Source: Dicaeum eximium (taxonomy: Eukaryota; Chordata; Aves; Passeriformes; Dicaeidae). From it: a stretch of DNA of 64,000 nt. The first letter of the stretch is position 1. Each line of letters starts with the position of its first letter. This document shows positions 24,714 through 38,530 of this stretch, piece after piece. A model generated the notes under the pieces. The model did no database searches. It was not told the DNA's origin and worked only from the letters and a program-made list of their open reading frames with translations. The stretch covers positions 1,064,411 to 1,128,410 of the forward strand of contig VWZP01002415.1 in assembly GCA_013396995.1 (NCBI GenBank). The letters are read 5' to 3'. The position numbers and the translations under genes are program-made.

Positions 24714-27700
24714 TAAGTTTTACAGTTTCAGAACATCTCTTGAGACTTGCTTCTCAGCCCACTTCCCCTCAGGATAGCTCAGGGCCCATTTGGAAAAGTT
24801 GTATCTACTCTGGATCCTGTAAAGAAACTTAACCCATAGTGTGTCCTTAGTGTCTGATACATTAAAAAAAAAAAAAAGAGTTATTTTCAGGTCCAAAATC
24901 AGAGCCAAGCCTAGAGTAATCTTAAACCTAAGCCTTTATTACTCCAGTGATGTAAGGATCCATGATTCTGGATAGGTTGTTTGACAGTGAGAGATAATTC
25001 AGTTTTATTTCTAGTAGAAATTAAATTTTTATTCTTACTTTTTTTTTTAATTGTGTTACATAGATTTGCATGTCTCAGATGTATGCCACTGAACAAAATA
25101 ACATGAAGTGTATTTAGAAATTGTTGGTTTGCTCCAACCTGAAATATGAGGAAAGGGGAGCAATGATCACCTTACTAGTTCTTTTTCCCCTGTTATTTCA
25201 AATTCACTACATCCAGGAAAGAACATATTTGGATGTTTGTCAGAGATTTGTAAGTTGTAGCAGAAGCAGTGTACAAGCAAGAACAAAGTCAGATTAGTTA
25301 TTTCTGGTTTTTTAAAATACTGTCTTGGCATGTGAAATGTTCTGAAGCTAAGGGCATTGCATAAATAGAAACTGTATTATGCTATCATGTTTATCAAATG
25401 CTCCTCATCTACTGCACCACCCCCATAAATCCACCAAAGCTGTTATTATTCAGGGGTGGGAAGGTGGGGAGAATGGAGTGAAAGTTACAGAATGATTTAA
25501 CACTGTGGGAACTTAATCAATAAGACTGTTGCAGCGAACTCCCAGGAAAGAGTGTTGTTTTCCATCCAGATGATAATGAGGCAGACTAGCAGCAACCTCT
25601 GGAGGAGGAATGCTGGAGCACTGAATATGTGGTACAGCTTTGCTAGTTGCTAATTAATAGTTTGAGGCCAGACACCTTTTTGCCATCCTGCTACTTGCAG
25701 TTTCTTTCTGGCTTGTCCCACATACCTCTTTCACTACTGGGGTCATTTGGTACTAACTTAGATTCTGGAAACCAAATTAAACAACAGTACTAAAAATTTA
25801 AGTTTACCTTTCTTTGCCCTCTTTTGTTCTTGGCATTATTAGTACATTTTGTATGGCTGTATAGCATGTAATCCTTCCTTACATTGCAAAAATAGTATTT
25901 TCTTATTCCTTGTGCCTTGTATGCTAAATTGAGACAGCTAAAATTATTTTGGTGTTTGAAAACTGTGGTAAGACTGGAAAACATCAGCAAAAGCCAAGTT
26001 GAATACAAGTTTAACATAAGTAATATTTGTGATATGCAGATTTAATTAGTTTTAGGTGGTACTACTTGAAGAGGTTGGGAATGCTTGTTCAGTGGTACTT
26101 AAGCTCAGTATTGATTTTTCTCACTTTTATCTGGAGTCCAAAACAGAACAGGGATCCACTTTAACAAAGCTAAAGCTCTGTCTGAATGATGCCATTATAT
26201 CTGTATCTTTGCAACATGTATAAGAAGTAGAGAGAAAGCAAGTATTTCTCCCATTGCCAGGGAAGAATTGAGGCAATGGAAAATGAAACAGTGAGGTCAA
26301 AGTTGGCCGTAAAGTAGACGGCTGTAATACAATGTTGGACGCTGCAGCCCAGCACTGTATTGACTCCAGGTTTTTGAAGCATATTTAATGGGAACATCTA
26401 AAAGCATGTTATAGGTAAGAGTGAATTAATGGATTGTTTTGCTAAAACATGGGTAAAACCTGCTACATTTGCTAGGAAACACAAGATGAGATTTGTTTTA
26501 ACATAGTGAAAATATGAATAGCAGTCAGCAGCCGTCTTTCCAGGTTTCCAGTCTAGTAGCATCACTTCTACACCACCTTACCTCTCTAAGAGTATTTATT
26601 TTAAGATACTTGAAAGCTTTTCTTAAAATGTGTTCCACACTTGCTATAATTAATCAATGCTAAGAACATATTAATTAATTTCTTTTTATTGGTGATGCAT
26701 AATGGCTTTTGTTGCATTTAGTTTTAGTTTACATAATATTTTTCTAATTATTTTGTTTTCCTAACTCTTGATTGTCTCATCTTTTTGCTAAGCTTGTCAC
26801 GACTCTTGTAGTCATTCAAAGCACCAGTGTGATAGCAGGGGAAGCAGTGGAGAAACTTTACCTGTGTGGCAATGTATTTTTCCCATCTTCACAACAAAAG
26901 GCCATTGAGACTAAAAATGCTTGTTTGATTTTTGCTGATATGTGAAGTTCTGTACCATCTTTGATATTTTGCCACAGCAGATCAAGATTTATATAGAAAA
27001 TAATGCATTATCTAGAACTTTCTAGTGCTAAACATTTTTTAAAATAGTATTTAGATTTTGAAGAGATAGACTTTTTGTACTGAATTTAAAAAACCCCACA
27101 TTAAAATCACTTAATCTACTAATGAGGGATGTGAATCAAACTAATATTCAAAAATATTTCTGTTTTACCTAGAAATTCAACTGATGTATGCAAATTTACC
27201 TAGAAAACTTGATTTGGATACAGATCTCCTGCAGAAATTAGGTCTTCATTTCCCTAGGCAACTTTCATTTTTGAGCCTAAAAATAGCACATTCACAGTAT
27301 AATTTGTAATTAAGAAATCCAACTGGTATTTAGAGACTGCTGACAATTCCATTGATAGTATTTTTTCCCGTAGCATTCCCCTCTGTCCCTCAGTAGTGGA
27401 ATTGGTGTTGGTCTTGTGCTTTCAAAGTAAGGTGTTTTGGGCAGGCACCTTTCTTCGGGTCAGTGTCTGGGGTAGCACCTACTGCTTTGGTTTCTCGGGT
27501 CAGAACTGTCATTGTAAGAGACAAACACGCCATTAGTAAATTATTTAGTACTTTAAGTGTCTGTCATCTCATTCTTTGATGCTTGTTCTCATCGGTGACT
27601 TATGCTGCAAAAAGGTTTGGTATCACATTTGTATGGGAGGGTTGAGTAACACTTCACAAAATAGAAGATATCTTCATAACAGAAAAAAAACCAGCAATGT

Positions 27701-30700
27701 TTTATTCATTGGTACACTGAAAATTATAGTGCAAATACAGATTTAATTTGGATTTCAGCACAGGGCTGTCACAATGGCATATGGGCAGAAATAGCAGACA
27801 CCAGATCAGGAGTCGTGCCTAGTAGGCACCACAACAATACGTGCACGAGCACATGTGCACACAAATGCACACACAATCCCTAAGTACAGTCTTTGTCCTA
27901 ACAGATATCCATATATTGCTCTTGATTTACAATGATTTTTGTTTGCAAACCAATTGTATTTTCATTTTCTTTTGTGCTTTGACAGGATATAATTATTTCT
28001 GAAACATATAATAGGATCAAAGCATATTTCATTATCAAAGAACTTATTGCATTATGTTAGTGCCCTCCTGAATGCATGAAAGTGTTAATCCAGTTTTGTC
28101 ATATTTTTCAAATAAGCAGTTTTTTCTTATGAAAATTTTGTGAAATTAATTGTTTGCTTTCTCCCAATCTCTGAGAAGTCTATAGCTGCAGAAGATATCA
28201 GATGAAGAATAATGACATATAATGAGAGCAAGATTTAGCTATTAAACTTCCTTTGACTCACTTTAAATATTGATTAGAGAAACACTTCTGGGCAAATATT
28301 TATATTGAGCAATAATATAATGCAGTGATTTTTAAATTTTTTTTTTAAACTTTCTGAATATTATTATGTCTTCAGTAATTTAGCTTAGAAAAATACATTG
28401 TTAACCATGGGTTATATGAAAAAGTCATAGTTAGAGGAGACCAAGAAAGAAAAGTAAAATTTTCCAGCAGTAAACCATCATTCATAAGATACAAAGATAC
28501 ACTGTGTTGCATTGCTTATATCTGCCCTTTCCCAGGGTTTAGGACTGCTGTACCTGGGATATTGGCTTCAAGCAATTTCTTATATAATGCTAGTGTTTTG
28601 ACAGATACTAATGAAACCATGCTGTTTCTAGATAAAGCTGATATTGCATACATAGGTAGAAGAGGTAATTTCCTTATTCACTTTCTTAATGAACTCAGTG
28701 AGGACAAAGGAAACTTCCTGCATCTATGACTATCTCCTAGATTTTATTAGGTTTTTTTTTTCAACAAGAATAATTTTTTTTGCATGTTTTTGTTTACTTG
28801 GTATATACGATATATAACAATAGCAGCTGAACCTACTTGTGTAACTGTGTATATGTGCAAATGAGTTCTCTTTGTAGGGAAAAACAAGCATGTAAAAATT
28901 CTCAGAAAATATCGTGCAAGAGTCTAAGAAACATCAATGTATTTGTGTTTTAAAATTTCTTCCAAGTTTTTAATCAAATGGTGAAGAGACATATGTGGCA
29001 AACATAAAGGGACCAAGTATGTGTATTACACATAATATTTGAGTATCATCTCAGTGTGAAGGCTGTGTGTGTTGTTTAATGACTAGTTTTTGTTTCTTTA
29101 ATTATGTTGAACCTTTGGTTACTAAAGACTCCAAACATGCACTGAAAATTTGATGTGTCCAGGTTGGAGAGCACTGTGGACCCTCCCACCTCAGGGCAGC
29201 ACTCTCAGCTCAGCTGTCACACGCTGAATGTCGTGCTTGTCTTACTTGGTGTTGCTGGCCCAGTCTAAAAACCAAATACTGCAGAGGGGGCTAAAGAAGT
29301 AAATGCTTGCTATGGACTTGAAAGGATGTAAACCTTGGCAGTGGTAGCTGAGGAGGTGTGAAGCCTCCAGATATATCTGCCGTATCCATTGATCCTTGCA
29401 CCAAAGTTAGATCTCTGACAGAGAGTATTTTTGCCTTACGTGGGAAAATCAATACAAATTTAATATCCATTTGCATGTATTCCTATTATTCCAAGTCCTT
29501 AAAAAGATAATTTTTACCTATAAGAAAAATTCTCCTTGGTCAGTTTCTCAGTTAGTGTCCATGTCTATGCTGCTACCTAGATTTCAAGCAAGCTGCTTTG
29601 ATCTGGGAGAACTACAGAGTTTGGTATATTGCCTGTAAATACTTTATGAAATAGTCAAATCAGTTTTATCTTGTTTGAGGTTGTAATACGTCAGTAATGA
29701 TTGTATTACGGATGTATGCCATGACAAAAACCTGGCTCTATATTGAAATGACATCCATATGTACATATTTCAGTACGATTGGATCTTTCAAAGTTTCATC
29801 TGAATTTTGAACTAATGTTTAATAGTTAATTTTAGATTGTATTAAAATAACTAATTTATATCATCTTTGATTGCTGATGTGTAATATTGAGATTACTTCA
29901 ATTCCTTCACCTAAATCTTACTTTCTTACTGGAATATAGTTTTTTATTGCTGTAATTCATATTGTCCTCTTTTAAGTAAGAAGTAATGCCATGTACTCTT
30001 TAGACCCATTTATTCAAATGAGAGGAGTATGTACTGTCCTAACTGAGTCAGGACCAAAATCCATATAGTGGTTTATAACAGAGAGGAAAAAGATGTTCTA
30101 AATATTCTAGAATGAAAAACTCCCAAAAGAAGCTTAGGTTTCAAAATCTTTAAGTGGTAAACTAAGTGAATAGGTAAACGCTTGAGGTGCTTTTTGTCAT
30201 CTCAAGGGATGCAAAACCATATTCTTAGATATATGTGATCTGCTTGCTAAAATATGGAGGTGAGCCTGAAGTAATATTCTAGGACAGTACTTCCTGCTTT
30301 TGCCAATGAATGATCTGGCCTTAGGGATTAGTCCACAGTCTGGCTGAAGCAAGGGTTTTTCTCAAACCAATGAAGGCATAATGAGCCATAGATGTGTGGG
30401 TGTGCAATAACTGCAATTTAAAATTCTAAGGTTATATAGGTGTCTCAGGAAAAGCCCAACCTCGTTATGAAATGAAAAATATAGTTTTAATTTGTCTCAG
30501 GAATGGCAGTGATTCTAATATAATTCATCAAAGGAGGCATTTGACAACAAAACAAGTGCATGTTAAATATGTTTCTGACTCAGTATGGAGGCTCATCCTA
30601 TGGCCGTGTAGCCAAATCAGTTTTTCTGATCATTCCATTTACAAGTTAATCTAAAGTACCATAAAACTTTTCTTTAGTGTATTATTGATTTCTGATTTTC

Positions 30701-31411
30701 CTATTTAACTGGGGTTTTTTTCTTTCTAGCCTGATATTGTCCCAAGTTTCTATGAATGTAACATTCTGAATGTGATGGTGAATAAAAGCATATCTAGTTC
30801 TAAGAGATATCTTGCCATTTTTTTCCCTTCATCCTTTCAATCAGTGTTTCTGACCTGCAACATTCCTGTAATTGTGTTCCTACAGCAAGTTATTTCTGCA
30901 TATATCTAGGCTGATAGATCTTTCACATCCGATCACATTTTTCTTATATCCAAAGTGACAGATTTTCAAAACTTCTGTAACTTTGTAGTTTCAAAACTCT
31001 TGTAGTTTCTGAGCTAGTCCAGGGCTTATTATCTCCTTGGTTTCTTTTTTCATTTTTGTAAACACATGGCCCAATGTAATGTGAAAGTCAGGATCTAATT
31101 TATTTAGTTCTTATTTTACTTTTGTTGCTTTTCGTGCTCAAAGTATCTTCAAATGTCCAGTGTTCTCTTCCCCAGGCTAGTGGCATACTTAAGTCTCTCC
31201 TTCCAGTGTAGAAGCTGAGCATCCTTCCTTATTGCTGTGACATTTCATGTAAGCAGAGATTTAAGTCTAGTTTTGCTCACATTTTCTTGTATAATTGCCA
31301 ATCCGGACAGCGTCCTTACTGACAGTGATTGGGTAATATCTTTTTTTGGTTGTCTTGCTGTGCTATTGTCCACATCTTTTGGTTTTATCTGTATGAAACT
31401 GGTGAAGACCC

Positions 31412-31444
31412 TACTACACACTGTACTTTCTTTAGTGTGTAGTA
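31412..31444. repeat. Inverted repeat (11-bp arms, 11-nt loop)
   Basis: TACTACACACT at 31412-31422 is the exact reverse complement of AGTGTGTAGTA at 31434-31444. A second, related GTAGTGTGTAG-like word follows at about 31446-31459, so the right arm has a near-duplicate. No function is implied. Confidence 0.85.
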
Positions 31445-31738
31445 CCTAGTAGTGTGTAGCTGAGAATGACTGAATATAGGATAACAAAAACACAGGCCTG
31501 TGTTGAACTCATAGATCCTCAAGGAAATGTCATTCCACAAGTAAAATGACAGAAAATACCACATAGAGAAAATTTCCTTGATGGAAAAGGAGATTTGTTA
31601 AAACTCCACTCATTACAAATTCTCTGAAGATATGTAAGCACCAGAATAGGCTTAAACAGCACTTTCAGTAAGCAACTGCAAAAAATAGATATCTTAAATA
31701 ATAAAGATGTTAAGTGGTGGTGTTACTTCTTTTGATAG

Positions 31739-31780
31739 GATGACAGTCACGATGCTTTCAGTTGTTCTCACTTAAATCAG
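31739..31780 (+). other. Speculative 42-nt micro-exon
   Basis: The segment lies between a moderate acceptor (CTTCTTTTGATAG ending at 31738) and a strong donor (CAG/GTAAGA at 31781). It is 42 nt long and, in phase 0, reads DDSHDAFSCSHLNQ without a stop. It would stay in frame after the exon at 10105-10282. It does not resemble the expected second exon of a convertase propeptide, and such exon-like spacings also arise by chance in long introns. Confidence 0.15.
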
Positions 31781-34700
31781 GTAAGAAAACTAGTTGTACT
31801 AGAGAAATTCAAAGAGTATTCAATTCCACATAAATATAAACCACATGCTTTTTCTAAGCATTTTCTAAGCAAAGATGAAAGTCTAAAAGTGTTTGGATTA
31901 GTCAGCAACTTTCCAAAGTCTTCTGTCCAAGGTCCCAGAGCTATTAGGGTCCCAGAGAAAGCACTCAATTAGGTCCCCACACATGCAGTATTTAAGTTTG
32001 CCTTTAAATAACTCCCAAATTTTAAATCTTTAAATTTTAAATCTTTACATTTTTCCTGAATGAGACCAGGAAGATGCTTGGAGAGTGTAGGCAGTACCTT
32101 GGTGCTGTGGTTACAGTAGAGGGTCTGCAGTGCTGTATAAAATATGTTAGGCAGAACAGTATTTGCAGACCAAAGGAAGCACCACAATTGTAGCACTCAT
32201 AAAGATAAAAAGGAAGAGTCTGCCTTTTGAGAAAAAATTGCATTAATGGACTGCATCGATTTAAAGTTTTTAAATTTCAATCTTTTCAGGATCTCACAGG
32301 ACATCACTACCTGAGTGCTACCTCAGAGAACACCCTTCACAGAATCAGTAGTGGAAAATGCAGTAAAAGATGGCTAATTGTCAGCTTGGAAGAAGCAGGA
32401 CATAGAGTGATTTATGTCTGAGCAAAAGCAGTAATGAGATTCTGTAATATTAACACTACAGGAAAAACTGAAATAGTAGTGAAGAGAGGTTGTGCTTTTT
32501 CATTCAAAGTGTATGCTGTGTATTGTTCAATAAACAAAAATATAATCTTTAGTCTTTAATGGGATCTGGGAAGAAATCCCATTATAAAATTAAAATTTTG
32601 GCAATCCTTTAAATTAATCTCTGACTTCAGGTCTGGTCCCTGTAGAGGTAGGGACCTGATTAGGAGAGGCTTTGGAAAGAATTGCAGGGAAGTACTAAGA
32701 TCTCCACAAACTCAGAGTACACTAACCTAACTTGCTTTTTCAGCAGCTGTGTCTAGGGTAAAAGATGGACTGAAGTTTTTAGTCATGCACACTTTTTGTA
32801 GAGACTAATAAAAATCAGTACTATTGAGCACATTGATTTGTACTCTGCTGTTGTTGAAGTCTCAGACCTCAATGGGACTGTGTTTATAGGCACTGGGATA
32901 GCGCCGCTCAAATTATGAAAGAAAAAGATGGTGATAAGAAGACAGAGATTAGAAACAGAAAGTCCAAGGGAAAAATATGGTATCATGAGTATCATGCAAA
33001 AAAACATGTTAGAGATATCTGTTTCAGCCTGTTGCATATGTCAGAGATGTTGAAGATCAAGTTGAAAGAAAGATTCTTGTTGATACAACTTGTAAAGATT
33101 CTTCCATGAGACCAAAGCTGGAATAGATTTGAAGCTGGTTCTGGGCTAAGACTGACATTTCTGAGACTGTCCTTTGGAAGCTACTCTAGGTAAAATCTAG
33201 TCATATATATTAGTTTATTTTCTCTTAGCACAGTAAATTTAACATCTGGTAGTCACCCACATTGTAGCAGGCATAAATTCAAATGTATTATTAGATTTAA
33301 TGTTCTGATTATCACCTTGAAATACCTACACTGATCTTATGTAGTGGTTTAACAAAAGGAATTAATCAGACTGTAATACACAGAGGATACAAATCACAAA
33401 GGACCATCTCTGTCACTTTTAGTTGCCCCTGAAGTGTTGAACTACCTGTATATTTTATGCTTGGATGTGCTTCATGCTCAGATCTGGAGAACTACTATAT
33501 TCTATACTAACAGTAGTTTCCAAAAGAAATGTGTTTAGATGTAACAGTTTTGGCTTAGATCTCTTGAATTTCCCTCAGTTTGACAAACATGCTTAGCAGA
33601 CACACAGAAGTATGGAAATAGAAAAATCCCCCAGTCCCCAAACCAAAAGCCACAGACTGGGAAAAAATACTTGTCAGAACTGAGAAATTATCAGAAGTAC
33701 TTAATTTCTTAGATTCTTGGTGAATCCTACAGAGTAATTTACAATTAAAATGAAGAAACTATTAGAAGCTTTATCTTAGTTTTGGTTGAAGGGAAAAAAA
33801 AAAAATCCTTAATTTCTAAATGCTTAGACTCCATTTTTGGTTGCCTAAACCATCAACTTTTTCAGCCTCAGATCAATGAAAAAAAGCACAACGATTTTGA
33901 TCATTATTTTAATTAAATATAGAAAATGAACTTTGAAATATCATGGCAAGTTAGGACTTTATTGCAGTGATTTTATAAGTTTCACCTGTAAGAGCTGGGG
34001 CCAGGATTTGGAGGTGGGGCTGTGCACTGACAGTGTCATGAGTGCAGTGACAGCCAACCATACATGCCCATTGTTTTGCATCATTAGCACTGTAGTGAAT
34101 CTCAGGGAAAAAAAAAAAGAAAATGTCCAGTCTTTTTTTATTACTTCACTTTTTTTTCCTCTTTTTTATTTTTTCTTTATAAAGCACCTAATTTAGGCCA
34201 CAGACAAAAAGAAAATGTATCTTGAATATGCATCACAGGTTCCAAAAATGAAAAGAAATTGGATTTGGATAGCACTTACTCAATAGACAGATATGATACA
34301 TGGTAAGAAGGTGCACTGTCTGCCCTGTGATAGATTAAACTACTTTGTAGGAAAATTACTGTGAGCCAGTCACCACCACCACCGTGGCTAAATCTTTAAT
34401 AAAATTCTCTTCCATATTCAAGAGCGAGGTATGAAGTACACAATAAGCAGAGTGGAGTAGAGTGCCATTTATCAAACCACAGCTAGGTCTGTAATCTCCT
34501 CCTTTATCCTTTTTTAGTACTTTATTTGTCTTTATTGTTGCAAGGAAGCACATTTACCCAGGGCAGTGGGCTTTTGGTGCTGATAAACCTTTTGCTTTAA
34601 ATTCTACCTGTGGGGTTTTTTTTCTTTTTTCTTTTTTCTTTTTTTTTCCTTTTTGTTTTTCCTTCTTGATCAGATATCCATCCGGTCACTCTATGGGAGT

Positions 34701-37700
34701 AATTAGTCTGTTTTGGTGGTCCCTGGCTTGTTACATATTCTTCCACCCTTCCTTGCCTGACCTGACCTCTCTTGTCTCTATGCTACAAAAAGAAAGGGGA
34801 AAAAAAAAAGATATTATAACATCTAAGACATTTTAAAAAGAATACTCATGCCTGTGCAGAAGATGGTTTGGGGTGTATTGCATAATGCTTTTTTGAGGCT
34901 GTTTGACAAGATGGCAGTGTTGAAGCATGTTGCAGTTGGCCCCTGGGTGGCACTACATGGCTAGATCTGGGACCAACAAAAACAGTTTTGGATAAAGGCA
35001 GAAAACATAATTGAAGCATTTTTCTTCTTAAAATTAAAGACTTTAACTACATTTTTTGTTATTTGCTGAATTCAACACAAATTCACAGTATTAATAAACT
35101 GTGCTCCTCTAATTGAATGACATTCCAAAACGTTCCTGGTAATATCTGGATCATTTCTGGGAGCACACTGATATTAAGTACAGATCCAGTGGAAGGGTTC
35201 CTATGGGTAGAAGTATGTGACTAGAACTGCTTTGTGCTGCCTGAATATGCATACTACCAGTCTGTGCTGCAGCCCTGGGGGTGATTTTTTTAGTACTATT
35301 ATAACCCTTTTTATTGTTTGAATAGCAGTTTTATGACAAAACATTTATATTCAGCCTGCCTTTGTACTTGACTGAAAGAGAGCAATCACTGAGAATGATA
35401 AGGCAACAATGGTAATGATAACTGCATTTATGGAGGCTTACAGAATTTAAACGGGCATGCAAAAATAGACTTACAATAGTGCTCTACCTGTATTTGAACT
35501 GGCTTGGGTATATTTCTTGTGCCTGGCCCATGTTTGATTGTTGATGGATATGTTGCATTTTCTCCTGTTTTTCTCTCTTACAGCATTTCTTCTGTATGAG
35601 TCTTACCTGTGTGAACATCAGGTTTATCTTAACACTGAAAGATGCCCAGTAACATGGGGGAACATAACCATTTTTCAAGATCTACAGCCCTAAAATTATT
35701 GCCTAACTTACATATTAAGATTTCAGAGTTTGAAGTATTATCATCTTGCATCAGAATGATCATTAGCTGTTTTTCAAGGTTCTACCTCTCAAGAAAAATA
35801 GGCAATTCTTTCACTCTCCCTTGAGAAAAAGTGAGGAATAACACTGGACATTGGAAAATAATCCAAGAGTTTAAGATCAGTCCTTCTGTTGCCTGAATAT
35901 TGTTAAGCCAAATCAATTCTAATTTTTTCTTCCTTTGCTATGAGGTTTTCTCTCCTTTGAGGTTTACTCAGTCACATCCACAAGGACACACATATTTGTG
36001 TATTTCCTTAAAATTTCCTGCTTATACAAGAACATAAGACAGCAATGAGAAGGTTCATTGTGTTTTAGGAGGAAACAAATAGTTCCTGGATGTCCAAATT
36101 TTGTGTGAGGTGAACAGAGTTACACCAAAGTCTACATATATTTCAGTATGGATTATGAAGAAATGAGGTGTGCACTATACATTGTCCTAAAGATATTTTA
36201 AGGCTATGTCCAGCCACACTCCTCACAGACTGCAAAGTAGAATTCTGGTGCTAGAGGGCTTCTTACCAAGGAAGAGACTGCTCTGAACAGCAAAGCAGGA
36301 CTCATTTGACCTACTCATTTAGATATTATTTTTCAATATTTTGAAATAATTTTTTCAGGGAGCTATTTTATATAAAACCACCTTTCTGTAAACCAATTCA
36401 ATGTATGTTTTTATTGAAGTGAATGACCATTTTAAAGACCTTTAAAATTTTGAGCCATACATTCAGATTTCATTGTTCTTGAGAGATGGGAACCTCAGTA
36501 CGGCCCCATTTCTTTCATACTATAGTTTTCCTGAGATATAGTTTCTTTCTTCACCTGTATTTTAGTTTTTATGTACTTAGCAGTCCATTAGAAGTTTCCA
36601 GTATATAACAGCTGGGTGGCAAAAAATTGTCAAAACTAAGTGAATAGAAATGTAAAAAAAAAAGTTTTTAATAAAAGATATCTTTTATTTCATCTGTGTG
36701 TTATTTTGCTATTTCAGAAGCTCACTAACTACATTCCATTTTTTAATGTACGTATATGATCATTGCATGTTAACCTCTTCATGTGCTTGTCTGCACTAGT
36801 TAGGCTTTAAATATGCCTAAATTAATAATTCAAATTCTCTTTTGCAAACGAAATATAAGTAATGCAAACATTAATTCACTTTGCCTTATAGTATTCTGGA
36901 ATGCTGCATTCAAAGATACGTCATTTTCTACTAAATGTCTTTCTAATACTTCTGTGCAAATGATACCTTTTCCCCAGGCCCAGCTACTTAGTGGATATTA
37001 TTGAACAAATGTCTTTTATAGGATCGAAAAAAGTGAGGCATTATGTGAAAGAAATTTTTGAAAATGTGCATGGACTATTTCGGAATATGCTTAGTGAATA
37101 TTAAGCAAACACCTGAAGTTCCTGTGCTGCTGCCTAGAACCAGCACTTCATTACCTATTACGTGCAGTGACTTTGAATTTTTTATTAGGTACTGGTCTCT
37201 TAGCCTGTAAGGCTTGTGCATGATGTCTGTGAGAGCAATTTCCAGCAGAGCGAAGCCTTATCACAGATTCACCTAAAAGGTAAGGATATTTTTTAATTTT
37301 TAGTTCACATGCTGAACAGCTCCTGCTGAACACCCGCCCACAGAGCAGGAAAGAAATCTGGTTTAAGGGTTGATTATACATGTCTTACTCAAATACAGTA
37401 AGTCCAGGAATAGGCAGGATGAACTTCAGATAAACCCAGAATATGCAAATGGAGACAATACCAGAATATTTACCCCGTAATTTTTTGCTCCACTATATTT
37501 TTATTGCCTTTTTTTTCCCAGGTTGGTGAGGACATAGGAGAAAGGCTTATATATATTTCTAATTTATTTAGTTTCTCCCAAATCTGCAGTGTTAATATTT
37601 TAAAAAGCAAAGACTGTGAATCTGACAAGTAATGTATGTTAAAAACTCATTGCGCTTGGCATTGCTCATATTTACTAAGGATGTTAACAAATATGAATGA

Positions 37701-38299
37701 GTATTAAGAAAAAAACAGCAAAGTAAAAAAAAAGAACAGCAAAGCAGAAGGAAATGATGAAAAATTGAGAAAGGCAGCTAATAAGAATGAGAGGAGAAAA
37801 GGCACAACAGTAAACCTAGAGGTAGTGAAGCAATGCCCGGATTACTTTTTCACTGAAAATGGCTTAAATGGACTTTTGAGAGTGAGGGACCTTATTACAA
37901 TGGATCATGAGTAGTTTTAGGACTATTAGTTTGAAAAATTCAAATCAGGTAATTTAGGGGTAAACAAGTCTTGAGAAAGCATGGACTACATTCAGAATGT
38001 GATGATAAACTGGTGGTTAAAATAATAGACTTTGGTACAAGAATAGGAGTGACAAACTTTGAAACCCAAGACCAACAGGGACTTCTTGGTCTCCAGTTTT
38101 CTCATATCAGCATCATAACGTTAGCAAAGTCCATCTTAGAAGTTTTTGCTTTTTCTGATAGAAATCTTCTCTTGGACTTTCTTTTAGAAACCCATTTACT
38201 TTTCTAATCTATCTTTTTTGTTTCCAATGTATAAATAACTTCTGTGCCAAAATTTGCATCTGGATTGGTAACTGTCCTTCAGCCTGATGTTTTACATTT

Positions 38300-38530
38300 C
38301 AGAGCAACTTGTCCCCATTTCTTTAGCCAATCCTTATCCACCTTTCAATTTCACTGCTTGCCTAAGTGTTTTCAACTTTAACTAACATTTTCATGTGTGT
38401 TGTTTCATGAAATACCTTGCTGAAATCCAGATGGATATTTCCTCAACCACATCAGTTATCTTATGAAAACAAAGCTATTGGTTTAGTCTTCCTGCAATTA
38501 GTATATGTTGTATTCTAAAGCTGGAAATGT
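38300..38530 (-). mobile_element. Degenerate CR1/L3-type LINE fragment
   Basis: The + strand holds words in the order found in the antisense of CR1-clade ORF2: 'CCAATCCTTATCCACC', 'TTTCATGAAATACCTTGCTG', 'AAATCCAGATGGATAT', 'ACATCAGTTATCTTATGAAA' and 'AAAGCTATTGGTTTAGTC'. It corresponds to the reverse-transcriptase region around the KAFDK-type motif, heavily mutated. Borders are rough and the subfamily is unknown. Confidence 0.5.

Larger units (their letters stand above)
24714..38299. other. Long non-coding segment without a supported gene
   Basis: All open frames are under 90 codons and none has family or splice support, apart from the speculative micro-exon at 31739. A slightly GC-richer patch is at 29160-29400. 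A CA/TG-rich alternating tract is at about 27838-27882. A T/C-rich tract is at 34613-34665. A hairpin is at 31412-31444. It is compatible with a long intron. Confidence 0.4.

Noticed and set aside
24538..24777. Open frame encoding a long poly-asparagine protein
   Set aside because: It is the translation of the AAC/AAT microsatellite and has no start context, domain or splice support.
37522..37629. A good acceptor (TTTTTTTTCCCAG) followed by an open frame starting VGEDIGERLIYIS
   Set aside because: The translation does not resemble the expected propeptide exon and no convincing donor precedes its stop.
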